Positions 1 through 13,379 of a stretch of 64,000 bases of DNA are shown here, piece after piece. This stretch comes from Ancylostoma caninum (taxonomy: Eukaryota; Nematoda; Chromadorea; Rhabditida; Ancylostomatidae). Within the stretch, counting starts at the first letter, position 1. Every line of letters begins with the position of its first letter. A program made the position numbers and the translations under genes. The stretch lies in contig JBAJFG010000620.1 in NCBI GenBank assembly GCA_037903475.1, forward strand, positions 682,001 through 746,000. Reading direction: 5' to 3'. The notes below the pieces were generated by a model, which made no database searches, was not told the origin of the DNA, and worked only from the letters and a program-made list of their open reading frames with translations.

Positions 1-1136
1 GATTCCGAAAAAGTGCTAAAATAGCTTCAATGAATCGGGAATCGGCTAAATATGCAAAAAAGATGCCGCGCGAAACATCTTGGTTTGTCCCCAAGTTAGT
101 TTTACAAGAAAAGTTATATAATCAAAAATTCAGTCAAACATGTTGGTTTTTGGTGTGCCTAAAAAATCATGTGGGCTTCACTAAAAAATCCTCGTCGTGA
201 ACCTTACAATTCACGGTAGTGCAGCTTTAAGTTTGAAATGTTGGCGGCTTGCGGATGCGCACAACGATACGCGCAAGTCATTCGAAAAAAATTCGGACTA
301 GAGTGATGAATTGTATTGGAGTTTTCTTCAACTAAAAAGTAGAACTCAAGTGAATGCTTCCGTAGTTGCGAAGCAAAAATATTTGAAATGTTCGAGTTTT
401 TAGCTCGCGATTATTCGAATAATGCCGAACTCTCAAACTTTCGAATATTCGAATGCTGCTGCATCGTCGATCTTTGGAATATTGCAAAACCGTCGAATTT
501 CCGAACTTTCGAATGTTTCGGAACCCTTGCTCATTCAACAGATCATTGATAGGCATGTTAGACATATTAACTAAGGATAAGATCTGACTATGATACACTT
601 GATGTTTTCTTGTGTTCCCGGAATTAAAGCAAAGACATAATAAAAAACGGCGAAAACGTAAGCAAAACATCAATACTGGCTATGCCTGACAATCATTGGG
701 CTCAGCTGGACTGTCGCGCCGCTTGGCTGGTGCAGCGCGGCAGACCAGACATGCGGTATTCTGTGATACAGGAGTGATTGGCCTACACATCAATTCTCTC
801 ACACGCATTCGTAGGGGTGATCAGTGTTAACTCTGACCTGCACTCAGCTCACGAACACATCACTCCGCTGTGGTACCTAGCACTGCCGAAGGGAAATAAC
901 TCTTCAAATGATGAAAGTTCGCAGAAAAGCAACGAAGATCGACTGTTAACCTGGAAAAGAGCAGAATCAAGGCAAATTTCACAGGTGTCAGTGGAAGAGG
1001 TGGATGTCCTCGATTTAGGATAGAATAACACATCATCTGAGGTCAGCCGGAAGAGTGTAGGAGTCAGGCAGGCAAAACACTAGAAATATAAAAGTCAATT
1101 CAGTTCTATCGCAAAACTGCTTCCATACCTTTTCAG
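1..1136. other. Upstream flank; possible 5' exon of the NT5DC-like gene at about 778-986
   Basis: The stretch 360-530 is rich in TTCGAA/TTCGAAT words arranged as a degenerate short repeat. From 778 an open frame runs to a possible donor at 986/987 in the phase needed to join the exon at 1137. It is serine-, lysine- and arginine-rich and has no in-frame ATG, so it is only a candidate exon. No other gene was recognised. Confidence 0.3.
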
Positions 1137-4100
1137 GCATCTGCGAACATTACTGCGGCTCCAAGGGTCGATCCTCGAGGTGTTTTTGTCAACAACGAAC
1201 TCGATTTAGGCTCAATAGGGGTGAGTAAAAGTGAAGATGTAAGTAATTTCTCAGGTAATTAAGTCTTCCGTAACGACTCCGAATGTTCACAGCTAGGTTC
1301 ATAGTTGGAATTTAAATTATTTAACTGAATTTCAGAGAACTATAAATCATGATTTGAAACTAGCGCACCACTTCCTACAGCTGTGTAGATGACGTTAATT
1401 TGTAACATATGAATTCACCGCTCGAAGTATGAGCTCATCCATGTAATTTTACTAATCTCAATCAGCTCTACTGGTGTAGGTTGGCGGTAAAGTAATGTCC
1501 AAAAGTTTTCGAAAATTTTGGCGGTAAAGTAATGTCCAGAAGTTTTCGAAAATTCATTTAATTTGAAGAATCGATAAGAGCATGGCGCAGATTATACTTT
1601 GTTGGAGCACATTCGTTAAGCTTTTAAACTAACAGTGTGTAAAACAAGCCCCTGAAGTGCTGCTCCAACCATGCATTGAAATGGTGAAATCAATTCCGTG
1701 CGTATCTTATGTTGCAAGCTGTTATGGGCTTTTTCAGTGGGCACAAGGACCAACAATATCACTGTACAATCATGGATAGCGTTATCAAATATTTCATAGG
1801 ACAGGTGCGATCCACTCGCTTCGAGTCTAGAGATATTAGTTTTTAAGGGTAACCAGGTGTTGAACGACACCATGTCGCAGGGTGGAAGAAATGAGGCGGT
1901 TCGAGATGTCCTGCGAGACAGGACAGTTAAAGCTCAAGCAAGAACGGCTAAGATGCGAGATTCTGTACTGATGAGAAAATTACCCATTTTTCAACCTAAT
2001 TGTTTCAACGTACTTGACGAAAAGGGGGCAGCTTCTCTGCGCTTCGCGCGGATGACAACGGTTTTCTGCGAAACTGAGCAACAATTTTTTCTGTAAGGAA
2101 AAGGGTGAGCTTCAAGTAGGGTTTTCTATGAATGTTACATGGGAACGAAATGCATTTCTAGTGGCAGTTTGTTGATGCGAGCCTTCCAAACAGTCCCGAG
2201 TCACCTATTTTTATTCAGACTTCAAAGCCTTGTAGCTTTAATGCGGTGCGATTGATGTTGTATGATCCTATGAAAGGAATTCACGGGAAAATACACGAAG
2301 TGAAAGTTGTTACTCACTCTCTCGTCTTCAATTCTGTTCGCTTGGACTCCAAATGAACCTGCAGTTGGAATACACTAGCCGCAGGAGTGCAAAAACATAA
2401 ATCTGGAGACTTTATCCTAGATGAATTGTGGAATACTCTTCGTACTTTGAAATAGAAACTAACCAAGCTTTCGGCATTTTCAGTCAATGTAAAGTTACAT
2501 ATTTGGCCTAAACTACTCTATGCTAGCCCGAAAAAGTTGCTATTTTGGAGAAAACGGGGATTCCAGCTCAACCGCTGATCACCTGGACGAGTCATGTGAC
2601 AAATTACCTCAACCGTCATGCCTCCAAGTTGCTGCCTTCAGAAAGCTGGCATTCTCCATTGGCACGGTTTCTTCGCAACTCATGTGGCATACATACGAAT
2701 GTGAATGTACAGATGGGGTCGCTTGCCGAGTGCTAATTGCCTCACGCCGCCTCACGCCGCCTCACGCAATGCCGGTCCTCAGGTGAAAGTGAGGTTAATT
2801 GGCTGGAAAAAGAAAAATTCGCCAAGATTTTTCTGTACAAGGACTAGATTCACTCCCAGTGTCACAATGAAGCAAAAATTTGTTTTCATGCTCTCACTTC
2901 GATTTTTATCAAAATTTCAAATGTTGCGAGTTCGTGGCGATACATGCTTCTCTTGCGTGACCTCTTGATAGAGTTTGATTCAGATTTGTAGAGCACACCT
3001 TGTGTTGTACCAAAATTTCGCGGAAATACCGATTGCTACCTCACACATCAACCAGTATGCAACGGCAAAGTAGTGGTGGTAAGAAATTTTAGCACGAAGT
3101 AGACCTTATTTAGTATAGGTTCTTTTTCTAAGTTATCAATATCAGTTCTGACACTATTCTCTATCTCTACAGTTGGGTTAGAAGCCAACAGCACTAGAAA
3201 GACTGTTTTCCGGAAAGTTTTATTTTTCACAACTAAAAATTCAAAGGCAAGGCTTGGTGACTTGGCTGCGCCTCAAGGCTGTCAATAACCATTCCTTCTC
3301 GCATGATCGGAATATTCCTAATCTCACCTGAATACTGGATGGGAAACACTTTTCGGAGTGAGCAGTGATAAAATCAGAAGCTAGGTAATGCAAGTATGAA
3401 TGGTCTGAAAATTTTTCTTATGGGACGTCGAATAATAAAGGAAATTGCACTTCATTTCTCAGAATATTACTCTAAATTTAATCAATCTTTTTCCTTCATC
3501 TATCGGGTGAACGTTTCATGAGTTCTTCCTCTAAGGTAATAGGACACGTTGCCAAAAGAAATCCCGTTATCACACCTCCAAAAACTGAGAAGTAAGAGGT
3601 CAATACTAAAGGGTAAACAATGACCTAACCGCCGGCGCTATTTATCACATCAAAATCTTGGTATAAGGACTGTGAGGTCAGTGGACGACCAAAGTAGGTA
3701 TTATAGCGTCATTTCCTTCTTCTATTTCATGTTTGAGCAGCATTTGCCACACTTTATTTCACAGGACTACTTTCATTCAACCCATTCAGAAGTTTTGTTT
3801 TCATTTTATGGTAACATAACCACTCTGGCACTTGTGAATTTATTTTCTACCTTTTAAATGGTCTACTGCTATTTTGAAGCAAAAAATGGGTGAAGATTAG
3901 ATGATAAAGGAAGGAGCAGAAGGAATGTTCCGATCATGCGAGAAGGAATGGTTATTGACAGCCTTGAGGCGCAGCCAAGTCACCAAGCCTTGCCTTTGAA
4001 TTTTTAGTTGTGAAAAATAAAACTTTCCGGAAAACAGTCTTTCTAGTGCTGTTGGCTTCTAACCCAACTGTAGAGATAGAGAATAGTGTCAGAACTGATA

Positions 4101-7100
4101 TTGATAACTTAGAAAAAGAACCTATACTAAATAAGGTCTACTTCGTGCTAAAATTTCTTACCACCACTACTTTGCCGTTGCATACTGGTTGATGTGTGAG
4201 GTAGCAATCGGTATTTCCGCGAAATTTTGGTACAACACAAGGTGTGCTATACAAATCTGAATCAAACTCTATCAAGAGGTCACGCAAGAGAAGCATGTAC
4301 GCCACGAACTCGCAACATTTGAAATTTTGATAAAAATCGAAGTGAGAGCATGAAAACAAATTTTTGCTTCATTGTGACACTGGGAGTGAATCTAGTCCTT
4401 GTACAGAAAAATCTTGGCGAACTATTCTTTTTCCAGCCAAATAACCTCACTTTTACCTAAGGGCCGGCGTTGCGTGAGGCGGCGTGAGGCGGCGTGAGGC
4501 AATTAGCATCCGTTGCCGACCCCATCTGTACATTCACATTCGGCATTCCTTTGATCCGCCTTGTTACGCCAAATAGCCCAGTGGCGACGGAGAAGTGGGT
4601 CGGGCAGCCAATCACGGTCTCTCCACCCCCCCCCCCATCCCCCCCATTTGACGAAGGGGGAGGGGGAGGGGTCTGCAACTTATCATAGTATACAATAATT
4701 GATCTTCCTTTTTTGAGGCTTGCTACCAAAGGAAGGATTTTTCGAAAATAGTGTTGTTAAATTCGGAGGTGTTAAATTCTTCAACTTTTCCGCCAACCTA
4801 ATTAATGAGATTGGTGACTGCAGCATTTGTAGGGATATCTGCAGGTGAAAATTAAAGTTGTCCCCAGTTTGAACATTTTCACTTTTTGAGGATGAGATGG
4901 AGGTTTGAGGATGAGGTGGAGATGGAAGTTCATATGGTCGTATTAAAGAGTTGTTCATGAAGGATTCTGCGTGGTACTTGAAGATCCAACGTTTGAGAAG
5001 TTATTTTGAAGAGCTGTAATCAACGTAAAGAGGGAGTCTGCATGCTGAGCGTACTTGCGCATGCATACATTATTTTACTGAACTAATGTCATTCTTTGAA
5101 GGTCTACGGTTTCGATTATGACTACACACTTGCTGTCTATACTCGAGAGTTGAATGAACTCATCTACAATTTGGCGCTTCGTCGGCTTATATCACAATTC
5201 AAGGTAATTGGTGATCTTTTCAAGCCTTTGACTATAAAAGCGCTGCTTATCTGGAACCGCTAGGTCTGCGCTCTCCATTCCTTCCATTTGGAAAGTGAAT
5301 ATATATTTGCGTAAGGGGCGATATCATTTATGGGAATCCATGGGAATAAAAACCCATGGGAATCTCCGCTCTTGGATTGGAGAATATTATGTGTGGAGTA
5401 CTGAGAGCTAATCACAACAATGGAGTGGAAGCAATACAAGAAGTGATTGTTTAATTACAGTGGACGGCAATGGCGGTGGCCCATCTGCGGCCTCGAGAAG
5501 AACGCAGCGCAACCGCGCCGCCCGCGTCGTAAACAATGTTTTCTGCTGCTGTTATGCTATAGCTAGAGCTTTTCTGCCCGATTTTAAGGATTCTTGACCA
5601 AATCGGGAAGAAAGCGAGTAGAAATAGCATTCCAGCAGCAGATGACAACGGTCCTTTCGCGCGCGGCGCGCTTGCGCTGCGTCCTTCTCGAGGCCGCAGA
5701 TGGGCCACCGCCATTGCCGTCCACTGTACATAGATATTTTGAGAGCTGCATTATGTAGCTTGTGTGAACCGTCGGGTCAACGGCGCGCCAATTGACGCAG
5801 AGTGAAGAAAGCGTGCATAGAGTAGCCTTTTACGAGTGTACGTTATCAAATGAGTGGCATAATACTATGTACATATTGTAGTAAGAAATAGCATCCTGGG
5901 TTAGATTAAGGCAAATGCGATTGAGGCAGGCACGGCCTTCACATGGTTCCAACGACACGATTATTAAACTAAACTAAAAGTACATCACAAGTAGGTTGAT
6001 GGTACGAAACATCATGGAAATATCTTTTGAAATGGAAACAGTTACATACCTAGTATCCGGCGGGTCTGTTGGATTTACCATACGACCTTACGTTCGCTAT
6101 TCGTGGATTGCACTTTGACGTTCAAAGCTCGTGCCTGCTGAAGGTCGACGCCTATTCACAGATTCAGACAGGTGCGTCGCCTGCTGCAGAAACTCCTTTT
6201 TACTACGTACTATTTAAAATTCTAGGAGCTGTGTACAGAGGTAGAAGACAACTGTCCGACGAGGAAGTGAAAGAGCTGTTTCCTGGTTTGTATCTTCCAA
6301 ACATGGAAGGTAACAATAGTGATCCCTTTTCTGGAAGGGTAGTTGAATCAGATGACTGGACCACATTTAAGGACGCGAAATGCCGCAACTCATAGACCTG
6401 TTCTCGCTTCCATGGGCTGGCCTTCTTTCTACTGTGGTGCACTACTGCGACACCAACAAGATCGTGTTTGACCCGAAATCCTTGTTCAATGATCTGGCGG
6501 TAAGCGTTAAATTTTTGTTATTGCTGGTATGAGTTATAGTCCAAGACAAGGTGGTTGAAATGTCTGGCTTTATCTATCATTCACCTTCACCACATTCGTG
6601 CTCGCATACGTGAAAAATTCATATCTTTTTAGGAGTGTGTCAAACAAGTACACATTACTGGAGAAATGTATCGGGAGGTTTCGGAGAACCTGAAGGAGTA
6701 CGTCCATCCAAATGAGGGACTGAAAGATTATCTCGAGTTGCTGCATACTTCGGGGAAGGAGTTATTTGTCGTCACAAACAGTCCTTATCCTTTTTTGTAA
6801 GTTAGAGTTGCTTTACCGTGTTAGTAATACTGTAGACGAGGATCACATTTCTGGTGATCCCACTCTTTCTCCACGCTGAATAGGCGCCGGCCATTACAGC
6901 GCGTCCCATACATACTTTGTGTGAAGCTCACTTCACAGGACACGTTACCATGCGCTTCAACATTCTTCTATTTCACATTGCACATTTCTACGATCTCGAC
7001 TATGGTATCAGAACCATAGATCTAGGTCTGCACGGTGTCTAGATCTACGGCCAGCACCAAGAAACGTAACACCTCGACTAAAAATGGAAAAAAATGGAAA

Positions 7101-10100
7101 AAAAAGAAAAAGACATGAAGAGTAAGAATAGTAACTCGAAGACTTCCGCTCACAAATTTGCAGAGCACCCGCTGCAGCCATAATTTTAGTGCGCTTTTCA
7201 ACAGGACAGGCTGTTTCCGCCTGCATTACGGGTAACCCAGTGAACCGGGACCTTCGCGAGATTTCACTCGTTATAAGTGCATTTCTTTCCTTGGATCTTG
7301 CAATTCCAAAACAAATGGGGAGACATATTTTGGAATTTTGGTGGAAATCGCCGGTATGGGATCACCAGAGACGGAAGGCATATGCTCGCAATTGTGCAGT
7401 ACACCGAAACTAGGGGACATTTCATAGTTATGGAAGTGGCGAGCTCATATCTAAAAGCAAAGCAGATATTAGAAGACCACTAGAAATTCCCAGTTGTGTC
7501 GCAAGATGAAAGTCGTTCAAGAACTACGTATATGGGCCGGCAGGCAGTGGCTGAAATAAACATACAGGGTGCGTCAAAAGTCTTTGGAAAAACATTACCG
7601 CTCGCTAAAAACATGTGGACGAGCTATTATAGTTTAAAAGAACAAAAAAAACTAATGGTTATTATGTGTTGACAGCTTAGTTGGTGACATAAATATTATT
7701 CTAAGATTTGAAGGTTCCTCTCCTGTTAGCTGCAGAATCTTGCGGAATCGGTCGTGTGAAGTCGACTCAGGCGCGCAGATATTCCCTCCCATTTCTCTAA
7801 AGATTTGTGAAGAGGCTCCAAATTATTGTAGAATGTAGAAGAACCCTGTATTGTAGAACCCGGATGAAACTTCCGAAAATTCAGGAAACGAAGCGTGTAC
7901 CACCACAGTGATTGTTGCTGTCATCCACGCAGTCGCAAAAATTGCAGTATAATCGCTATTTTCTTCCGTTTTAGCTGAACTTCATGCCTGTTTTCTGCTA
8001 TTCGCTCGTGTCTTTGTTCTTTCTAGTCAACTGCATGCCAATGTGCAGGATAAAGAATGACTAAAATACCGCCTAGGGTGATCATTCTTCTCTACGGCGA
8101 AGATCGAGATGAGCACTAACTTGTCGCGGTACCACACCTATCTCGTAGAATGCTGGAATGTTTTTTAGAATCTAGAGGCCGAGGCCTTCTCGTAATCCTG
8201 CAGAAATTTACATCCCTCCGTATTTCTGAAGAAATCCCGAGATGAATACGACATCAACCCTGCCTAACATCACTGCCAGCGTGACCATCTTTACCGCATC
8301 CGACTCTCCGAGTCGTGCCACTACCAGAGAAAAAATCCTCAGAATTAAACAACAAACATACACTAACGTCTGCTCTTCCGGAATTTGTTTCTGCACGGAA
8401 TTACTGCATTAAGGTCAAAATTCAACAGCTTAGTAAATATAAGGATGTAAAACTATGAATGCGCGTTGCCTTTTTTTATCTGTATCAGCGTTCTATGAAG
8501 ACGTAGGCTCAACTGCCTAGCCTGTCTGTGCGTTAAAGAGCCGCTCATTGCTCATCTACAGATACAGGAATTATTTGACAAAACTGAAAATTCGAATAAA
8601 AAAATTGAAAGTGTGCCAACTGATTTCGCGGAATTGTGGGAAAGGCCGCCGTAAAATATCTTTTTAACGTACCTGCAGTAACGTTTCTTGGGATAAATTT
8701 AGTACCGAGTGAGAAAGAGTAGTACGAAAGCACTTGCGAAAAATCGCTACGGTCAGTAAAGGAAAGCCATTATAACACGTAAGCCGGCTCCGAACCAGCT
8801 CACCCACGTATTTATAGGGATGATATGTATTGCTTTCATGGTGACATATCAGATGGGCACTCCTATCTTAGTCGCTACGTAGCTCGAACTTATTACTATC
8901 AGACTACAACTTGGTTCGGGTTAAAAATTTTCCCACATGTCGAAAAGTGCGAAAATTGCGAAAAAATTCGCGGTCCAGATGAGCAGGCATTTCGACTCGC
9001 AGCGCAAGGACTTCTTCCAGAATGAACTTTGTTTCCTGCGTGGATGATGAGGAAATGTAACCGATAGTAACTGTGGATGCATTGTGGCGTTATGGTATCG
9101 TTTTCTGGAATAAATTTTGCTTTGGGCGAAAACGCGCATCCATTCCTCGAAGACCTGATATTTCTCTTTCTCCTTCACGTTGCTCCATCTCATCAGAGGG
9201 ATTTCAGCTTTGATTCAGAATATATTTTTGAAGTTCTGTCTATATCTTGTGTTTCATATTCCCTAACTGTTCACTCGAAGGAAAAGTCAAAGGAAAGAAG
9301 TTGCGATAGAAAGGATTTATGATAATTTAGAGATAAAGAATGCACTTTGGTAGCGCATTTTTTTCATTTTCCTGGCTAGAGCCGAGCGTCCCTTAACAAA
9401 CGTTGACTTTTTCAAGAGAAAAGTTTGAGACTTCCATCACTCTCTCGATCATGAGATTAAATATCCGTTCGAATTCGAGGGCTTGTCTATTCCCTTGAAT
9501 CAAGCCGTTCCATAGAAGAAGGCAGCAGCGGTCGGAAGAAAACGTTGAGCGGAAATATGCCTAAATCGTATAATCAGTTCTCAATTTCTCACTAGCGGAA
9601 GCAGAAGCTACTCAGAATTTGTAAAGACCGACATAACCTAGGTTTTACTTCCTTAAAGGCAGCACTCACAGAAATTTCTGAGTTGGGGATTTCGCGGTAT
9701 ATCGGGGCGTTTTGGGACGATGAACAACAACAAGTGTTTCCGCGTGTTTTACGTTACTTCATCGACAACGATGAAGTAACGTAAAACACGCGGAAAACAC
9801 TTAGAATGATGGCGATATTTCATGTGCGCCCATAGTGCGGGCGATGTTCCGTGATGGGTCCCGCCACGAAACCCTGAGAATGGTACGCATTCCACACAAC
9901 ACTCCGCTAAACCACATGCGCACACCGAGTCGATAGCGTTAGCTAGGGCGACGAAACCCTTTTGTCCACAGCCGCAGATGTGTCCACTGCAATGTCTTTG
10001 CAGGTAGGCGGCCATTCACAGTGTTCAAGTTACCGTTGCGATTGTCCAGCAGCCAGCTGCATCGTAAGCAACTCATTTCAAAAGTGAGAGTTTCCGTGAG

Positions 10101-13100
10101 TGCTGCCTTTAATTCAGTTTCGACGGGGTCTATGCCTTCCGGTAGCGGCTGTCAGGAAGCCCCTATAGATCCCTAGCACGCAGCGAAATTTGATTCTAAT
10201 TGCTCATGTTAGGGATGGGACATAACGACGTCTTCTACAGGGTGCGCACAAATTATTGGCGCGTGATTTTTTGAGCCTCAATCAGCGGTGATTGAGCGAA
10301 TTCATAGGTGGTGTTGTGGGTATATTTGCGGGAGCAATACCTACCGTAAATATCAGCAAGTTTGCCGAGTGACCTCTTTCCGGGTCTGTAAAGACTTGGA
10401 GAAGCTTTCAGCTACGACCACCCTCGACACGCTAGTGTTATTTCAGGAAAAATTTTCAGGATTCTTCAGGGACGAAATTCAGCCAGTCTATTGCTATCCA
10501 TTTAGTACTACAGGCCTTGCTCACTAACATATCCGAAGCGGAGCTCATAAGAATGCCAATGAATTGAGTTACGTGGACAATCCCTTCAAGCCAAAATTCA
10601 AGGAAATCATCCGTGAAACCAATTTTGAACGAATTTTGTCTTGCAAACTAGGGACGGACGAGCTTGTAAAAGCCACTTCTTACTATTAGAATTGGGAGTT
10701 TTCCACGGTTCCGAAACGAGTACTTCATTTGTTCTTCTGATGACTAGCAGTCCTGAGTTCGCAAAAAAGCTAAAAACGGTCTGTCGGATTCAACGCCTGT
10801 TTTCGGCATGATAATCATTTGGTGGCCCAACTAACGGTGAGCGCATTGTAGTTGAATCTTAGCCGTGACCTATCATACATGTATGGTTGGAGTCTCCTAA
10901 AGTCTACTTCAGAAAATCTTGGGAGGAAGGGCGCTGTCACGGACCCCGTGCCACCAGCGATTTGACCAGGAGATTTCCCGAAGCCTGTGTAGGCACAGGA
11001 AAGGGTCATTTGGAAAACCAGCTAATGTCTACGGTAGAGATGACTCAAGGAAGGACACCTATAACATGACTTGTGATTTCACTCAATCCTTCCTGATTGG
11101 GGCTCAAAAAACCACGCGCCAATAATTCGCGCGCACCCTGTATGTTGCAAAAGCGTGGGTGTGCTAAATATGTATTATGTGCTATACGTTTGTACGACAC
11201 TTTGATTATCCTGTCTGTTCTTCGATGAACTCGTGGTCTTATGCTGCCGCACTGCTATGATGTCCTTCTCCACTCTTTTAATTATCAAAGCTCTGTCCAA
11301 TGATGTTTAGGAATGTCGGCATGACCTTCATGTTGGGTCCAGATTGGAGAAAGTACTTCAAATATATTGTTGTTTCTGCGAAAAAGCCGGCTTTCTTCCA
11401 CGGGCGGGAGCCTTTCCGGTACGTCTAGCCTTTACAGCGCTTCATCTTCTAAATATGCTTCTTGAATGATAGATGTTCGTTGTGCTGAAATTCAGGTTGT
11501 ACGATCCTGAAATGGATATGGTGAGGTTTGTGAAAGTGGTCCGACTCGAGGAAGGCCAAATTTATTGTGGGGTGGGTTTACTCCGTAGAAAATTGAGCTG
11601 GGCAAATTTGCAGTTTTTTTTCTTATTTTGATGGAGTACTCCTTGTGATATGCCAGTTGGTTATTCTTAGGGAAATATCGACGATTTGTCACAGCGTGCT
11701 GGCTTCAAGGGAAAAGGTGTTCTCTACTTCGGGGATCACATCTACACAGACCTCGCTGATCCAATACTGAGGTTTGTTGAACATATATCAAGCAAGGAAG
11801 CGATGTAAAGGTTGCTGAACCTCAACTATACAAGTAATCGTGGTCTCGAGCTCGAGTTACATTTTACTACTCTAGGTTGGGATGGCGTACTGCTGCGATT
11901 GTGCCTGAACTTGCTCGCGAGATAAGAATACAAAATGATGATGTTTACAGGTTGGTTGTGGGCTTCAAAAGGAATGAAGCAGCTCTGCAGTCTCAACGAA
12001 AAACTTTTTCAGAAAAGGCATTCAGTGGTTGGAAATAATCACGGCGATCATAGAGACGTACCAGTCGGGTGCCCAAGAAGATCCCGAATCAGCTAGAATA
12101 ATCGCCGAATGGCGAGATGAACGGACTCGTCTCAGGTGAGATCTCGAGCTATTTTCTTTATATGCGCCTGGGTTCACGTAATTTGGATCAGCTACGGTTG
12201 TGGACATATTTGGGACGTAATTTCTCTTCTGTACTGTACTGTGAGTCTGGAAAAGATCGAAGTCCTGCTAAATTAATTGCAGTAGTTTCTGCAACATTCG
12301 TCCTTTGAGTTGTCCCGAACATGAAAGTGCCTAAGAAACGCGTTTTTAGGTCAGAATTCCGAGCAGCGCCACTCTGTGCATTACTTCCACACCCTCACTA
12401 CCCTATCATCATGAATTTAGGATCACATCGCTCTCACTTGTAAATTTCTATCGAGTTCATTTCGCACAGAAAATGATTACTCCGATTATTCGATTCCAGG
12501 AATAATTTGCCTTTAAATACTGTAACTAGTAGCAGTAAATAGTGGTACAACATTCATCACATGTGTGTCTTTCAGCAACTACATTTAGAGGGCTGTCATG
12601 CCGACTATTCGAATCTATTTTGTCCTCGATTGATCCGAATTATCATTTCTATCGGTGAAAGTATTAGCAAAAAGAGTAGCATAACAATCCTTATATTCTC
12701 ATATATTTTGCCTAGAAAATGAGAACTATTGACGGAGGAAGTTCGGAGAGACATTGCAAAGTTAGCGCGCTGCGGTGACGCAGATTTAACGAGAAGTTCT
12801 ACGCGTTTTGTTCAGAAATTCGGTCACAGTTACTCTAGCTTTAGTTTCTGCGAGGCATCTGACCACGGCTCAGACTCTTTGAGTTGTAGACAGTTTCCTT
12901 GACAGGCTTATACACAGCGAGTTCTGATTAGAAGCTATGGGCACCGCGTGCTCATGTCCAAGCCGTCATATGTAACACCTAAAAACACCTGAAACGCCCA
13001 AGGGAAAGTTAGTTATTTAACTGCTGCTGTGTTCAACCTTTACTACTTCTAGAGACGGCGTGAAGTCACTGTTCAACCCTCGATTTGGCTCTCTGTTTAG

Positions 13101-13379
13101 GACATTTCATAACATGACTCACTTTTCCAGAAGGCTGAACAGGTTTGATCATTGGTATTTTGCCACAGATCATGTAAACACCCAGTTCATTGCAGGTTGG
13201 CTGATGTGTATACTAGTCGAGTACCCAATATGTTGAAGTACGACCTGAACCATTGCTTCTTCCCTCGCCGGAACGCTCTTCCACACGAGAATCTTCACTC
13301 GGTCCCGATTCACACCGACTGCATACTCGATCTAGTAAAACAAAAAGAACAAGTGCACAACAACAATGTGCACGCATGA
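1137..13379 (+). CDS. NT5DC2/3-like HAD-family 5'-nucleotidase domain protein, 13 exons, 5' end not found
   Basis: Exons by splice signals and reading-frame continuity: 1137-1220, 5102-5203, 6054-6171, 6226-6309, 6372-6499, 6633-6796, 11311-11418, 11496-11571, 11671-11771, 11876-11950, 12013-12135, 13053-13142, 13196-13379 (TGA). Every junction keeps phase, and together they give 478 codons. Seen: HAD motif I FDYDYTLAVY (D33 and D35 of this partial protein) after an NNELDLG segment, a FAIRGLHFDV block, motif II VVTNS (about 218-222), a basic SAKKP block (about 249-253), motif IV YFGDHIYTDLAD (acidic residues 310 and 315) and a FFPRRNALPHE block near the C-terminus. These are hallmarks of the NT5DC subfamily of purine 5'-nucleotidase-like proteins. 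The family fold suggests phosphohydrolase activity, but the substrate is unsettled. The initiating exon is missing: an open stretch at 778-986 ending in a CAG/GTGTCA donor is in phase but has no ATG. The intron 6797-11310 is large and filled with mobile elements. Confidence 0.9.
1478..1556. repeat. 35-bp tandem duplication
   Basis: The unit beginning GGCGGTAAAGTAATGTCC is present twice in direct orientation, nearly identical, inside intron 1 of the NT5DC-like gene. Confidence 0.7.
2696..4542. repeat. Large palindrome: two 622-bp inverted arms around a 601-bp spacer
   Basis: The left arm 2696-3319 and right arm 3921-4542 are reverse complements with only scattered differences. Both even carry the same 60-codon open frame (3048-3230 minus and 4010-4192 plus), which here is a mirror-image shadow rather than two genes. 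The outer ends carry a triple 10-bp repeat (GCCTCACGCC). The spacer 3320-3920 shows no recognised gene. The element lies wholly inside intron 1 of the NT5DC-like gene. It could be a fold-back transposon with very long terminal repeats or a local inverted duplication; no clear target-site duplication was seen. Confidence 0.85.
4620..4674. repeat. Poly-C and poly-G low-complexity tract
   Basis: A run of C-tracts is followed after a short spacer by G-tracts, so the two halves can pair or, on the minus strand, offer several G-runs. Sequence composition only. Confidence 0.7.
5458..5726. mobile_element. MITE with about 57-bp TIRs and TA target duplication
   Basis: The ends CAGTGGACGGCAATGG and its reverse complement border 269 bp. 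Inverted pairing continues for about 57 bp, and TA dinucleotides flank both sides. No transposase is encoded. The termini and TA flanks point to a Tc1/mariner-mobilised MITE. It sits in intron 2 of the NT5DC-like gene. A second, partly decayed copy ends at 63398. Confidence 0.85.
7565..7600. repeat. Solo transposon-like terminus
   Basis: TACAGGGTGCGTCAAAAG resembles the TA-flanked CAGGGTGCGC end of the element at 10238, but no partner end was found. It may be a relic or chance. Confidence 0.3.
9657..10108. mobile_element. TTAA-flanked MITE with internal hairpin
   Basis: The ends AGGCAGCACTCAC and GTGAGTGCTGCCT are inverted and flanked by TTAA at 9653-9656 and 10109-10112, a target preference known for piggyBac-type elements. 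The centre contains a near-perfect hairpin of about 33 bp at 9736-9800 with a 4-nt loop. A related copy lies at 34351-35180. No transposase is encoded. It lies in intron 6797-11310 of the NT5DC-like gene. Confidence 0.75.
10238..11140. mobile_element. 903-bp TIR element with TA duplication, non-autonomous or decayed
   Basis: The ends CAGGGTGCGC and GCGCACCCTG start about 40-bp inverted repeats with three to four mismatches, flanked by TA. Internal frames are short and none resembles an intact transposase. The TA flank fits the Tc1/mariner superfamily. It is inserted in the NT5DC-like intron, upstream of the exon at 11311. Confidence 0.8.

Noticed and set aside
3048..4192. Two identical 60-codon proteins on opposite strands
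   Set aside because: They are the same sequence in the two arms of the inverted repeat; no start context, domain or splice evidence supports a gene.
10288..11125. Small frames inside the 903-bp TIR element as a transposase
   Set aside because: No helix-turn-helix or DDE/D motif could be read in any frame.
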